Shown piece by piece: positions 1 to 7,891 of a stretch of 64,000 nt of DNA. The number at the start of each line of letters is the position of its first letter. Position 1 is the stretch's first letter. A program made the translations under genes and the position numbers. Source of the stretch: Neobacillus citreus (GTDB lineage Bacteria; Bacillota; Bacilli; Bacillales; Cytobacillaceae); contig NZ_JAGYPE020000004.1 in assembly GCF_018343545.2 (NCBI RefSeq), forward strand, positions 71,769 through 135,768. Direction: 5' to 3'. Below the pieces are notes generated by a model that was not told where the DNA came from, did not search any database, and saw nothing but the letters and a program-made list of their open reading frames with translations.

Positions 1-69
1 GAAGTGGTCTTATAAAGAGTTCATAATACCAAAGTATCTAGAAATCAAGAGTGGAAGTGGACTTATAAA
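1..69. repeat. Short direct repeat, two copies
   Basis: A 16-base block starting GAAGTGGTCTTATAAA at 1-16 recurs at 54-69 with one difference (T to A at the eighth base), 53 bases apart. The rest of 70-130 is AT-rich and I see no gene in it. The repeat may continue beyond the left edge. Function unknown. Confidence 0.4.
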
Positions 70-130
70 ATGATTTATTTATAGAAAGGTAATAAGTTAT
101 AAGTCGGTTTCTTATTTGGTACCTAATTTA

Positions 131-172
131 AATAACCTGCCGAGACGGACGAACCCATCTTAGCAGGTTATT
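131..172 (-). terminator. Terminator-like stem for the UGSC gene
   Basis: AATAACCTGC (131-140) pairs perfectly with GCAGGTTATT (163-172) around a 22-base loop. It lies just past the stop of the minus-strand UGSC gene. The stem is 10 bp, but the T-run is poor, so termination efficiency is uncertain. Confidence 0.5.
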
Positions 173-176
173 CTCT

Positions 177-707
177 TTATAAACTTCTTAATAGGATCTC
201 TTCAACGTCGCCAACAATCTTCTCTACCCACTTATGAAGAACCTCTTTTTCCGTCGCCGCAATTGGATGAGGAATGGTTACAAAAGGGTAATCAGGAATC
301 CCATGGGCAACGGCCATGGCTCTACTTGACGAAATAAAAGGTTCAGTACTAAGAACAACTGTCGGGATGCCGTGTTTTTCCATAATAATCCCATCGAGCA
401 AACTGCCCGAGCTGCAGGACCCTCAATCCCCGACCCCGGAGATGATAAAGTCACATTTCTCGGCAAGCATACTAGCCTCTGCATCGGTGAGACCATGTGA
501 AAAAGATAATTTTTTATGGTGGATGACATCCTTCAGATTATATTTTTGCTGAAGACGTTCCGCCAGAAAATGAATGACGGTGTCTGAATTCTTCTTTCCG
601 TTATCGACTAACCCGATGACACTGCCTTCCAAAGATTTCTCTCTTTTCGCCATTCGCAATTCTTTTAAACTAGGACCAGAGGTAGGATTAAACACAATTA
701 AACTCAA
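177..707 (-). CDS. UGSC-family selenoprotein (in-frame TGA read as Sec)
   Basis: One continuous frame of 176 residues if the TGA at 425-423 is decoded. Residues before it end IISGVGD and those after it begin GSCSSGSLLDG, so the TGA stands exactly at U of the U-G-S-C motif that names this family. The frame downstream stays open and family-like to the stop at 177. A hairpin follows the TGA at once. The start is TTG at 707, with an AAAGGA ribosome site about 10 bases upstream. The nearest upstream gene ends 70 bases away and is probably cotranscribed. The biochemical role of UGSC proteins is not established; a redox centre formed by the Sec and the motif Cys is an inference. The alternative is a Cys-to-stop pseudogene, which the exact position of the TGA argues against. 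Confidence 0.75.
396..425 (-). promoter_or_regulatory. Candidate SECIS hairpin after the UGSC TGA
   Basis: Reading the minus strand, GAG (424-422, overlapping the TGA) can pair with CTC (398-396). Inside, CTGC (417-414) pairs with GCAG (406-403) around the loop AGCTCGG. Bacterial SECIS elements are stem-loops directly downstream of UGA and are poorly conserved in sequence, so this is a position-and-shape match only. Confidence 0.45.
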
Positions 708-744
708 ATCGCAGCCATCCTTTCTATTGAAAAGTAATTATGAA

Positions 745-763
745 AACCAATCACCGATTGGTT
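745..763. repeat. Perfect inverted repeat between the two UGSC-locus genes
   Basis: AACCAATC (745-752) and GATTGGTT (756-763) form an 8-bp stem with a 3-base loop. It sits in the 69-base gap between the 345-residue gene and the selenoprotein gene. It could be an attenuator, an RNA processing site or a weak operator; there is no T-run to make it a clear terminator. Confidence 0.5.
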
Positions 764-776
764 AAGAGCACTCGTG

Positions 777-1814
777 TCAGGTGAATCCTGTTGCGGCTTT
801 AATCGACTTTGTGACGGCTTTAGACTGTTTGTAGCTAAACCATCCCGGCATACAAGCGGAAAATCTTCCCGCTTCCCCGCCGGCTACCATTAAAAGGATT
901 TGTTCAGGGGAAGGAATAGCGTGTTTAAATTTATATTCATCTCCCTCATCAATGGGCGCATCGATGATTCCGCCATGTTTCATATCACGTATTGACCTTT
1001 TTGCATTCTCGTAGAGAAATTGCTGAACACTTTCCTTAGACCAGCCTTCCTTTTGCAGGTGATGGTAATGTTCAGGGCAAAGAACAACCGCCATTTCCGT
1101 TTCACTCGCCATATTCATGGTACCTAAAGCACTCATCCGGTCCGACATCGTTCGAAGAATTCCAACGCTGTTAAGGGAACCATGATTTTGAATTTGATTT
1201 GGGCCTTCACAGGCAAACACAGTAACTGTACTATCATTTTCTTTAAATCCTCTTTGAACATGAAGAGGTGTCCAATCCGTCTTTTTTTCAGCAAAACAAA
1301 AGCTGTATTTGGCTGAGGTGCCAAGAGTCGAGCGGTCGAATTCTGGAGAACCGCCGGCGTTGATCATCAACAAGCGAATTGCCCGTCCAATCGTGGCGTT
1401 TGCCCGATTCCCAGGGCCAAAGGCATTAGCACCAGAGTTTAACCCAATTTGCTCGACAATGGGACCATTTACGGCAATCATGATGGCAGCACCATGAGTA
1501 CTGGCACTTGGTCCGTGCAGTCCAAATTCAGGTTCACAGATGGCTTGTACCGATGCCATGACGACCGGGAAATATCCTGGCAAACAACCTGCCATGACCG
1601 CATTTATGGCTACTATTTCAGCTGTAAAAACTCTTCCTCTTTCAGGAATGGCACCAACAATGGTGTCCGGTTCCATATTGACACTTTGCAACATTTCATA
1701 GATTCGCTCTTCCGTCGGCGGAACAATTGGCAGACCATCCGTCCAGCCTTTTTGAAAAAAATGCTCAATTGCCGCTAGACCATCCTTCACTTCCATTTTT
1801 TCAGCCCGAAGCAT
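777..1814 (-). CDS. Conserved protein of unknown function, partner of the UGSC gene
   Basis: 345 residues from ATG 1814, which has GAGGTGG (1830-1824) 9 bases upstream; TTG codons at 1820 and 1823 are in frame but too close to that site. No signal peptide or membrane segment is seen. Visible landmarks are an N-terminal KGWTDGLPIVPPTEERI block (about residues 20-40) and Gly/Ala-rich stretches such as ASTHGAAIMIAVNGP and GANAFGPGNRANATIGRAIRL. Cys and His residues are scattered, without a CxxC motif. I do not recognise an enzymatic domain. It is transcribed towards the selenoprotein with a 69-base gap, so a functional pair is likely. No function is claimed. Confidence 0.7.
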   Translation of the reverse strand: MLRAEKMEVKDGLAAIEHFFQKGWTDGLPIVPPTEERIYEMLQSVNMEPDTIVGAIPERGRVFTAEIVAINAVMAGCLPGYFPVVMASVQAICEPEFGLHGPSASTHGAAIMIAVNGPIVEQIGLNSGANAFGPGNRANATIGRAIRLLMINAGGSPEFDRSTLGTSAKYSFCFAEKKTDWTPLHVQRGFKENDSTVTVFACEGPNQIQNHGSLNSVGILRTMSDRMSALGTMNMASETEMAVVLCPEHYHHLQKEGWSKESVQQFLYENAKRSIRDMKHGGIIDAPIDEGDEYKFKHAIPSPEQILLMVAGGEAGRFSACMPGWFSYKQSKAVTKSIKAATGFT

Positions 1815-2057
1815 ATCCAACAACCACCTCTTTCAGTCTTTTATAATGTATTCTGAAAAACTATCAGATATCCTGCTTTTTCTGGGAAAGAAAGGTACAG
1901 GAAAAGGGACTTTGTGTACTTTAAATATTTTTAATTCATATATCGCAAAGCAGTTCATAAATTTAGAGAGAAGGAAAGGACGGTCAATTTAAAGTGGACA
2001 AACCTTCAATCTGTAGGTAAAAAACAGAGAATTCTAGCTTAAGGTAAAGGAGTAAAC

Positions 2058-2795
2058 ATGCTGATGGAATTCCTTCAAGAAATAATCCACAATTATAGTA
2101 CATTTTTTTCATTAAAGGCTTTTGAATCTGTAGCTTTTGATCATGCCAGCTGGGGCATTATTGGTTCATTGATCATTCTTGAAGGATTATTATCTGCGGA
2201 CAATGCTTTGGTGTTGGCAGTAATGGTGAAGCATCTGCCAAAGGAACAGAGAAAGAAGGCATTATTTTATGGAATATTCGGCGCCTATTTTTTTCGATTA
2301 TTGGTCATTGGCATAGGTGTTTCCTTAATTCATATTGCATGGATCAAGATTGTCTGCGGCCACTATTTGCTGTTTATTGTCCTGCAGAACTTATTTTTGA
2401 AAAAAGAAGAAGAGGATGAGGTTCGGCCTAAAAGAATGGGCTTCTGGAGGACCGTGTTAACGGTGGAGTTAATGGACATTGCCTTTAGCTTTGATAGCAT
2501 TGTTGCCGCATTTGGCGTCTCCAATGAAGAATGGGTTTTGTTCCTAGGCGGAATATTAGGGATTTTAATGATGCGGGGAGTCGCTCAGTTATTCCTAAAA
2601 TTGATTAATAAAGTACCGGAATTTGAAACAACTTCTTTTATATTAATCGCCATAATCGGAGTAAAAATGATTATCTCTTCATTTGGAATTCATTTTGATG
2701 AAATCATATTCTTCAGCGTTTTAATCACCACCTTCTTCGGAACCTTTATCGTCCATTTGGTCAGGAAAAACTCTGGAAACGAACCTACTATCTAA
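2058..2795 (+). CDS. TerC-family integral membrane protein
   Basis: 245 residues, usual length for the short TerC family (B. subtilis YceF/YkoY class, implicated in manganese export and metallation of secreted proteins). About seven hydrophobic segments are visible. The family's acidic membrane motifs are present: SADNALVLAVMV near residue 45 and MDIAFSFDSIVAAFG near 140. A cytosolic charged loop (KKEEEDEVRPKR) lies in between. Start ATG 2058 follows AAAGGAG. Nothing resembling the yybP-ykoY manganese riboswitch is recognisable upstream. It stands alone between two minus-strand genes. Substrate inferred from family only. Confidence 0.85.
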   Translation: MLMEFLQEIIHNYSTFFSLKAFESVAFDHASWGIIGSLIILEGLLSADNALVLAVMVKHLPKEQRKKALFYGIFGAYFFRLLVIGIGVSLIHIAWIKIVCGHYLLFIVLQNLFLKKEEEDEVRPKRMGFWRTVLTVELMDIAFSFDSIVAAFGVSNEEWVLFLGGILGILMMRGVAQLFLKLINKVPEFETTSFILIAIIGVKMIISSFGIHFDEIIFFSVLITTFFGTFIVHLVRKNSGNEPTI

Positions 2796-2864
2796 GCTTG
2801 CGATATAGCAGAGTATTGAATGAAACAGGCTTTGGAAGAAATAAAAATTGGTAGTATTATAAAG

Positions 2865-2893
2865 AAAGCCCCTTCTTGGTTGAGAGGGGCTTT
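2865..2893. terminator. Convergent-gene terminator
   Basis: AAAGCCCCT (2865-2873) pairs with AGGGGCTTT (2885-2893) around an 11-base loop, between the converging terC-like gene and the hydrolase gene. It can serve both strands; the U-tract is short on each. Confidence 0.6.
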
Positions 2894-2924
2894 AAGTATG
2901 GAATTAGTAATAATGGGGGGGAGT

Positions 2925-3704
2925 CTAACTTGCGGTATTAAGTTTATTTAAGAAGTTACGAAGTTCTTTGTTAAAGGCATCTTTTGCCTCAAGCTTGGCA
3001 ACATGACCAGTATTTCTAAATATAACAAACTCGGAGTGGGCAATTTGCTTATGCATTAAGTACTGTATCCAAACTGGAGTGACAGAATCATATTGTCCGC
3101 CGATTATAAGGGTAGGTACAGTTATGTTTGAAAGTAATCTTAAATAATTCACTTTCAAACACGCTTCCGCCGATTGGATATAGAATTCTTTATTTGGTTG
3201 ATAATATCGGAAAAACTTTTCGAAGTTTTCCTTTGACCAAGAATATAAACAAGTCTTGGCGGCAGTTTCTTTCATACCTTCCAACGATTTATTCTTTACC
3301 AGAGCACGACGGTATTTTAAAAATAATTCCCCAAACTGTTTTGGGGCATAATGGAATGTACTTACTAGCAGCAAGGAGCGGCACATTTCTGGTGCCTGAC
3401 GATAGATTTCCTGTGCCACCATTCCGCCCATTGATAAACCGCAAATGTGTGCGCTTTCAATTCCAAGGCTTTTTAATAATGTGATCACATCGTAGGCAAA
3501 GTTATAAATGGATATTTCACCGGGAAAATGATACTCACCATGTCCACGTAAATCCGGAATAATTAAGTCAAACTGATCGGCTAATTCGAATTGATCTGAC
3601 CAACCTTCCTTCACTTCACCAAGTCCGTGAATGAAAACTAATGGCTCACCGGCACCGAGACGTAAATAAGGAATTTCGGAGCAACTTTTTTGTACCCCAC
3701 TCAA
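2925..3704 (-). CDS. Alpha/beta hydrolase
   Basis: 259 residues with the complete alpha/beta-hydrolase set: oxyanion HGLG (residues 25-28), nucleophile elbow GLSMGG (about 93-98), acid in GGQYDSVTP and His in NTGHVAKLE near the C-terminus. The length and the DLRGHGE segment fit small-ester hydrolases of the 3-oxoadipate enol-lactonase/haloperoxidase-like group. Substrate cannot be read from sequence. Start is TTG 3704 with AGGAGG eight bases upstream; the ATG nearer the ribosome site is out of frame. Monocistronic, convergent with the TerC gene. No signal peptide, so cytosolic. Confidence 0.8.
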   Translation of the reverse strand: MSGVQKSCSEIPYLRLGAGEPLVFIHGLGEVKEGWSDQFELADQFDLIIPDLRGHGEYHFPGEISIYNFAYDVITLLKSLGIESAHICGLSMGGMVAQEIYRQAPEMCRSLLLVSTFHYAPKQFGELFLKYRRALVKNKSLEGMKETAAKTCLYSWSKENFEKFFRYYQPNKEFYIQSAEACLKVNYLRLLSNITVPTLIIGGQYDSVTPVWIQYLMHKQIAHSEFVIFRNTGHVAKLEAKDAFNKELRNFLNKLNTAS

Positions 3705-4033
3705 AGTTCATTCCTCCTAGGGTTTGGATAAAACCTTTATTTCCTATATTATTATGGTGAAAAAATCGATATTGATTAGACTTAATTTAGTATATCATCA
3801 AGTTTTATTTTTAACACATATAAATGTAAATTACATATAGGTATTTTTATAAAGGAGATAGGACATAGCTAAACTGTTACAAGCTAAATAAGCAGATTCA
3901 TTTGATACAAGCAGATCAAGGGATCTTAGCTGTGTGAATCATTATATTGTGATTTATGTCACAGTTTCTCCTTTTGGTTTACACTATAATGGTAGTAGAA
4001 ATTACTGCTACTATAGTGAAATGAGGTATTGTC
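3705..4033. other. Intergenic region with a palindrome and an Fnr promoter
   Basis: This 329-base AT-rich gap separates divergent genes. It holds a 13-base palindrome ATGTAAATTACAT at 3824-3836 (possible operator) and, nearer the globin gene, the Fnr-type promoter annotated separately. An inverted repeat TAGTAG (3993-3998) / CTACTA (4008-4013) lies at the predicted transcript start. No coding frame is supported. Confidence 0.6.
3948..3990 (+). promoter_or_regulatory. Fnr-dependent promoter of the globin gene
   Basis: A perfect Fnr/CRP-type box TGTGA-N6-TCACA occupies 3948-3963. A consensus -10 element TATAAT lies at 3985-3990, giving a start near 3997. The box is then centred at -41.5, the class II activation position used by B. 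subtilis Fnr. No good -35 hexamer is seen, as expected for an activator-dependent promoter. This predicts induction under oxygen limitation. Confidence 0.75.
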
Positions 4034-4381
4034 ATGTCTCAAATATTGGATCAGGAAAAAGTTAACGAGTTCGTGGACCGCTTTTATGATAGGTTGATGA
4101 AGGATGATTACTATATCAACATGTTTAAAGAAAGAAACGTGGACATTGAACAGTTAAAGAATCGTCAACGCACATTTATCAATCGACTGGTGTCTGAAGA
4201 AACAACTCACGATCATGAGAATCAGGTTAAGGATCGGCATCCCTTTCAAATCGCTCCAGAACGGGCGGAAATGTGGTTTATTAATATGAAGGAAACCATA
4301 AATGAAATGGATTGGGATTCTGCCTCAAAAGGGCGTTTAATCGAAAAAGTAGAATTTCTATTGAATAAGATGGTGAAATAA
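4034..4381 (+). CDS. Truncated-haemoglobin-like globin
   Basis: 115 residues. The segment RHPFQIAPERAEMWFINM (about 75-92) resembles the proximal-His region of truncated haemoglobins (H-x-F-x-I...D-x-W-x-x-M), and FVDRFYDRLMKDD near the N-terminus resembles helix B. Such proteins bind haem and handle O2 or NO in the cytosol. The length fits the family. The usual distal Tyr is not clear, so the ligand chemistry is uncertain. ATG 4034 is preceded by GAGG. The gene is monocistronic, under an Fnr-type promoter and followed by a strong terminator, which suits a role in low-oxygen or nitrosative conditions. Confidence 0.65.
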   Translation: MSQILDQEKVNEFVDRFYDRLMKDDYYINMFKERNVDIEQLKNRQRTFINRLVSEETTHDHENQVKDRHPFQIAPERAEMWFINMKETINEMDWDSASKGRLIEKVEFLLNKMVK

Positions 4382-4386
4382 AAGAT

Positions 4387-4429
4387 AAGCGCAAGGAACT
4401 AGGTTTCGAGAGTTCCTTGCGCTTTTTTT
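4387..4429 (+). terminator. Rho-independent terminator of the globin gene
   Basis: A 14-bp perfect stem pairs AAGCGCAAGGAACT (4387-4400) with AGTTCCTTGCGCTT (4411-4424), followed by a run of seven or more T. Confidence 0.9.
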
Positions 4430-4514
4430 AAACAAATATTCAGAAAATAATTAAAATTGACGATAAATTCAAGTATAATAGAAAGGAAGACTAACCCAAA
4501 AAGGAGTGAATGGC

Positions 4515-5936
4515 GTGTCCATTACAGATTTCACGGCGATAGAGTTAGGCAAGTTAATCAGACAAAAGGAATTGTCCCCAGTCGAGGTAATAAGAGCCTT
4601 TTTAAATCGAATTGAAACACACAATTCCAAATGGAATGCATATGTGACAATCAATGAACAAGCTCTCGAAGAAGCAATCAGAGCTGAGGAATCCGTGATG
4701 AAGGGAAAAAACGTTGGCAAGCTTCACGGTATCCCGATTGCCATCAAGGATTTAACCCCCACCAAAGGGATTTTAACTACATATGGATCTCCACTTTTTA
4801 AAGATTATGTTCCGGATTATGACCCTATTTTTTTACAAAGAATTAAGGCTGAGGGCGGGATTGTCCTTGGAAAAACAAACACACCGGAATTCGGCCATAA
4901 AGGGGTTACAGATAACCCACTGTTTGGGGTGACGAAAAATCCTTGGGATGACAGGTTAACTCCAGGGGGGTCAAGCGGCGGTTCTGCTGCAGCTGTGGCC
5001 GCTAAACTTGCACCGTTCGCCGAAGGAAGCGATGGAGGCGGATCCATCCGCATTCCGGCAGCACTGACAGGTATTTTTGGGTTAAAGCCAACCTTTGGTC
5101 TGGTTCCTCATGAGGATCGTCTCAATTTATTTGGGTCCGAACATCCGTATTTACATAATGGGCCGATGGCAAGAACTGTGGAAGATGCTGCGTTGCTACT
5201 TTCGGTTATGGCCGGCTATGATGTGAATAATCCAAATTCTATTCCGGATTCAGGAGAGGATTTCACGGACCTTGACAGGGATTTGAAGGGCCTAAAGATT
5301 GCCTATACCCGTAACTTCGGTCTGTATGAAATTTCGGATGATGTTGCCGAAGTTATCGACAAAGCGGTTGGGCATTATGCTGATCTTGGCTGTGAAGTGG
5401 AAGAGATTGACCTTGATCTAGGTTTAAGCTTAAAGGAACTAGCTCGTGCCTTCTCCGGAATGTGGTGCGTGAAATTTGCTGCCAGCTACGGCGAATATTT
5501 CGATAACGATCCCGCAAGCTTCTCGGATGGCATGGCCAAAATGATCGCAATCGGTAGAAAGCTTAGTGCGATTGATTATAAAGCGATTGAACTTAAACGA
5601 ACGATTGTATGGAAAAAAATCCAAGATGTATTAAACAATTATGATTTGTTACTTTCACCTGTTCTGGCAACAACAGCGTTCGAACACCACTTACCAGGTC
5701 CGTCCTTGATTAACGGAAAAAGTGTAAACCCTTCCACAGATTGGTTGCTTACACAAATTTATAATTTAACAGGACACCCTGCGGCCTCATTGCCAGTTGG
5801 GTTGACAAGCAGCGGGTTGCCTGTCGGTTTGCAGGTGGCAGGAAACAGATTTGCAGATAAACTTGTCTTGCAGGCTTGTCATGCATATGAAAAGGCATTT
5901 CAAACTTATTTGGAACCAGTATCGCAAGTAAAGTAG
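4515..5936 (+). CDS. Amidase-signature family amidase
   Basis: 473 residues from GTG 4515, chosen because AAAAGGAG ends eight bases upstream; the GTG at 4506 overlaps the ribosome site. The Ser-cisSer-Lys triad is visible: Lys in IAIKDLTPTKG (about residue 77), cis-Ser in PGGSSGGSAAAVA and nucleophile Ser in DGGGSIRIPA. It hydrolyses amides to acid and ammonia in the cytosol. The family includes GatA, but the locus has no gatB/gatC, so a catabolic amidase is more likely. The last codons (VSQVK) lie in the first unit of a short repeat series that continues downstream, suggesting that the repeat extended or replaced the C-terminus. The CocE-type hydrolase follows after about 140 bases. Confidence 0.85.
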   Translation: MSITDFTAIELGKLIRQKELSPVEVIRAFLNRIETHNSKWNAYVTINEQALEEAIRAEESVMKGKNVGKLHGIPIAIKDLTPTKGILTTYGSPLFKDYVPDYDPIFLQRIKAEGGIVLGKTNTPEFGHKGVTDNPLFGVTKNPWDDRLTPGGSSGGSAAAVAAKLAPFAEGSDGGGSIRIPAALTGIFGLKPTFGLVPHEDRLNLFGSEHPYLHNGPMARTVEDAALLLSVMAGYDVNNPNSIPDSGEDFTDLDRDLKGLKIAYTRNFGLYEISDDVAEVIDKAVGHYADLGCEVEEIDLDLGLSLKELARAFSGMWCVKFAASYGEYFDNDPASFSDGMAKMIAIGRKLSAIDYKAIELKRTIVWKKIQDVLNNYDLLLSPVLATTAFEHHLPGPSLINGKSVNPSTDWLLTQIYNLTGHPAASLPVGLTSSGLPVGLQVAGNRFADKLVLQACHAYEKAFQTYLEPVSQVK

Positions 5937-6038
5937 GCTTATGCGCAAATAAAGAGCGCTTATGCGCATGTAAAATGGCATAGCGCAAGTAAAAATGGGT
6001 TATCCGCAAGTGAGTGCCCTTTATCCGCAAGTAAACAT
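5919..6038 (+). repeat. Six tandem degenerate GCGCAAGTAAA units
   Basis: Six units of about 20 bases carry a core like TTATSCGCAAGTAAA: near 5920 (inside the amidase stop region), 5939, 5959, 5980, 5999 and 6017. The core varies (GCGCAAATAAA, GCGCATGTAAA, GCGCAAGTAAA, CCGCAAGTGAG, CCGCAAGTAAA). The spacing between cores differs slightly and there are no uniform spacers, so it is not CRISPR. No function is evident. Confidence 0.7.
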
Positions 6039-6074
6039 AGACCAATGCGACCGATTCAAAATGGAGGGATTTTG

Positions 6075-7802
6075 TTGAGTAAAATCATTCACGAAAAGAA
6101 TGTCCCAGCTGTTATGAGAGATGGCACCACCTTGTATGCTGAGGTTTTTCGTCCCGATGGAGATGGAAAATATCCCGTTCTGTTACAACGAACCCCTTAT
6201 AATAAGGAATTTCTTCCCCTGACCACGATGGTATTGGATCCAATCGCTGCCGCCCACAAAGGGTATGTGGTCATCATTCAAGATGTGCGCGGCCGCTTTG
6301 AATCAGAGGGAGCTCCTTTTTATATTTATAAAAATGAATATAACGACGGCTACGATTCGGTAGAGTGGGCTGCCTCCTTGCCATACTCGGATGGAAACGT
6401 CGGCATGTATGGCCTGTCGTATATGGGCATGACTCAATTCCAGGCTGCCAGCATGCAGCCGCCAAGCTTAAAAGCAATTTTTCCCATCACATGGGGAACC
6501 GATGTGTACATGTACCGCGGCGGCGCGCTTGAACTTGGTTTACTAGTCTCTTGGAGTATGTCGACGATTGGCCCGAATGCAGTCGTAAAGGCTAAACAAG
6601 GAAAAGCGGACTTTTTAAAGGAGTTTATGACACTTCTCGATTCCATTGACCATATAGAAGAAGCTGCCTATTCGCAATTGCCGATCCGAGACAGTGAATG
6701 GCTCAAACTAGGGGAAGGCTATGCCGCGTTCGTTCATGATATTTTGAATCATGATTTAAGAGACGAATACCATCAGGAAATCAGTGTTAGGGAAAAGTCA
6801 GATAATATTGAAGTACCTATTTTTGGAATGGCTGGCTGGTATGATCTTTTATTAGGGCAGGATCTCGAGCATTATGAAAAACTAAAAGAAAAGAAGAATA
6901 CTAAGCTTATGATTGGTCCATGGGCACATGCAGGGTTTGCCTCAATCGTAGGGGATCTCAATTTTGGCATGAGCACATCCAGCCTGCTGCTTGAATTGAA
7001 AACGGATTTAACAAGTTTACAACTAAAATGGTTTGACCATTGGTTAAAGGGAATCGAAAACGGTATCACGGAAGAGCCGCCAGTCAAACTATTTGTTATG
7101 GGCGAAAATAAATGGCGCAGTGAGCAGGAATGGCCGCTGAAACGAACCGTTTATACACCTTACTATTTCCAAAGTAATGGCAAGGCCAATACGAAAGATG
7201 GCGATGGTACTCTATCCGCAACACCGCCGCTGGAGGAAACAAACGATAGTTATGTTTATGACCCGGCCAATCCAGTGCCAACGCTAGGCGGCAACTTGTT
7301 AATGCCGGCGAATTATCTTCGCGGACCAATCGACCAGCAGCATTTGGAAGTGCGCGATGATATTTTAGTCTATACGAGTGAGGCTTTAGAGGAAGACATT
7401 GAGGTAACTGGCCCGGTAAAAGTGGTCTTATATGCATCAAGCTCCGCGGTAGACACTGACTTTACCGCTAAACTGGTCGATGTCCATCCAGACGGGAAAG
7501 CGTTTAACATAGCGGATGGCATTATCCGAGCCAAATACAGAGATAAAAATCAGCCGCCTTCCCTCATCACACCAAATGAAGTGTACCGCTATGAAATCGA
7601 TTTACTGTCAACCAGTAATTTATTTAAAAAAGGGCACCAGATGAGAGTGGAGATTTCAAGCAGCAATTTCCCGCGCTTTGACCGGAATACGAACACGGGT
7701 GAATCTGGAATTGATAGCAGGGAGTTCATTACCGCTTCACAAAAAGTATTTCATAATGAAGAATATCCATCCCATATCTTGCTGCCGGTTATACCTAGGT
7801 AG
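6075..7802 (+). CDS. CocE/NonD-family hydrolase (X-Pro dipeptidyl-peptidase fold)
   Basis: 575 residues. TTG 6075 is preferred because GGAGGG ends about seven bases upstream; an ATG at 6045 lacks a ribosome site. The N-terminal alpha/beta-hydrolase domain has the nucleophile elbow GLSYMG (about residue 115) and an early DVRGRFESEG loop. The C-terminal part (about 330-575) has the jelly-roll features of the PepX_C/S15 domain (VTGPVKVVLYASSSAVDTDF). Family members cleave esters (cocaine esterase), acyl-amino acids or X-Pro peptides; the substrate is unknown here. No signal peptide. The neighbour upstream is an amidase in the same direction. Confidence 0.85.
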   Translation: MSKIIHEKNVPAVMRDGTTLYAEVFRPDGDGKYPVLLQRTPYNKEFLPLTTMVLDPIAAAHKGYVVIIQDVRGRFESEGAPFYIYKNEYNDGYDSVEWAASLPYSDGNVGMYGLSYMGMTQFQAASMQPPSLKAIFPITWGTDVYMYRGGALELGLLVSWSMSTIGPNAVVKAKQGKADFLKEFMTLLDSIDHIEEAAYSQLPIRDSEWLKLGEGYAAFVHDILNHDLRDEYHQEISVREKSDNIEVPIFGMAGWYDLLLGQDLEHYEKLKEKKNTKLMIGPWAHAGFASIVGDLNFGMSTSSLLLELKTDLTSLQLKWFDHWLKGIENGITEEPPVKLFVMGENKWRSEQEWPLKRTVYTPYYFQSNGKANTKDGDGTLSATPPLEETNDSYVYDPANPVPTLGGNLLMPANYLRGPIDQQHLEVRDDILVYTSEALEEDIEVTGPVKVVLYASSSAVDTDFTAKLVDVHPDGKAFNIADGIIRAKYRDKNQPPSLITPNEVYRYEIDLLSTSNLFKKGHQMRVEISSSNFPRFDRNTNTGESGIDSREFITASQKVFHNEEYPSHILLPVIPR

Positions 7803-7840
7803 GTTTGTTAATTTGATAGAAACACAGAATATTAGGTGAA

Positions 7841-7864
7841 AAAGCCCTCAGCTGAGGGTTTTTT
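7841..7864 (+). terminator. Rho-independent terminator
   Basis: CCCTC-AGCT-GAGGG (7845-7858) is followed by TTTTTT (7859-7864), with a run of A before the stem. It separates the CocE-type gene from the dehydrogenase operon. Confidence 0.85.
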
Positions 7865-7891
7865 CATTAAAAATAACGGGGGATATTCGAA

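Noticed and set aside
177-707. UGSC gene as a pseudogene split by a nonsense codon
   Set aside because: The TGA stands precisely at the family's U position, both halves keep one frame and no other lesion is present.
2000-2057. Manganese (yybP-ykoY) riboswitch before the TerC gene
   Set aside because: The region is short and none of the conserved GGGGAGUA-type loops of that riboswitch is visible.
5919-6038. CRISPR array
   Set aside because: The units almost abut, vary in sequence and have no uniform unique spacers; no cas genes are near.
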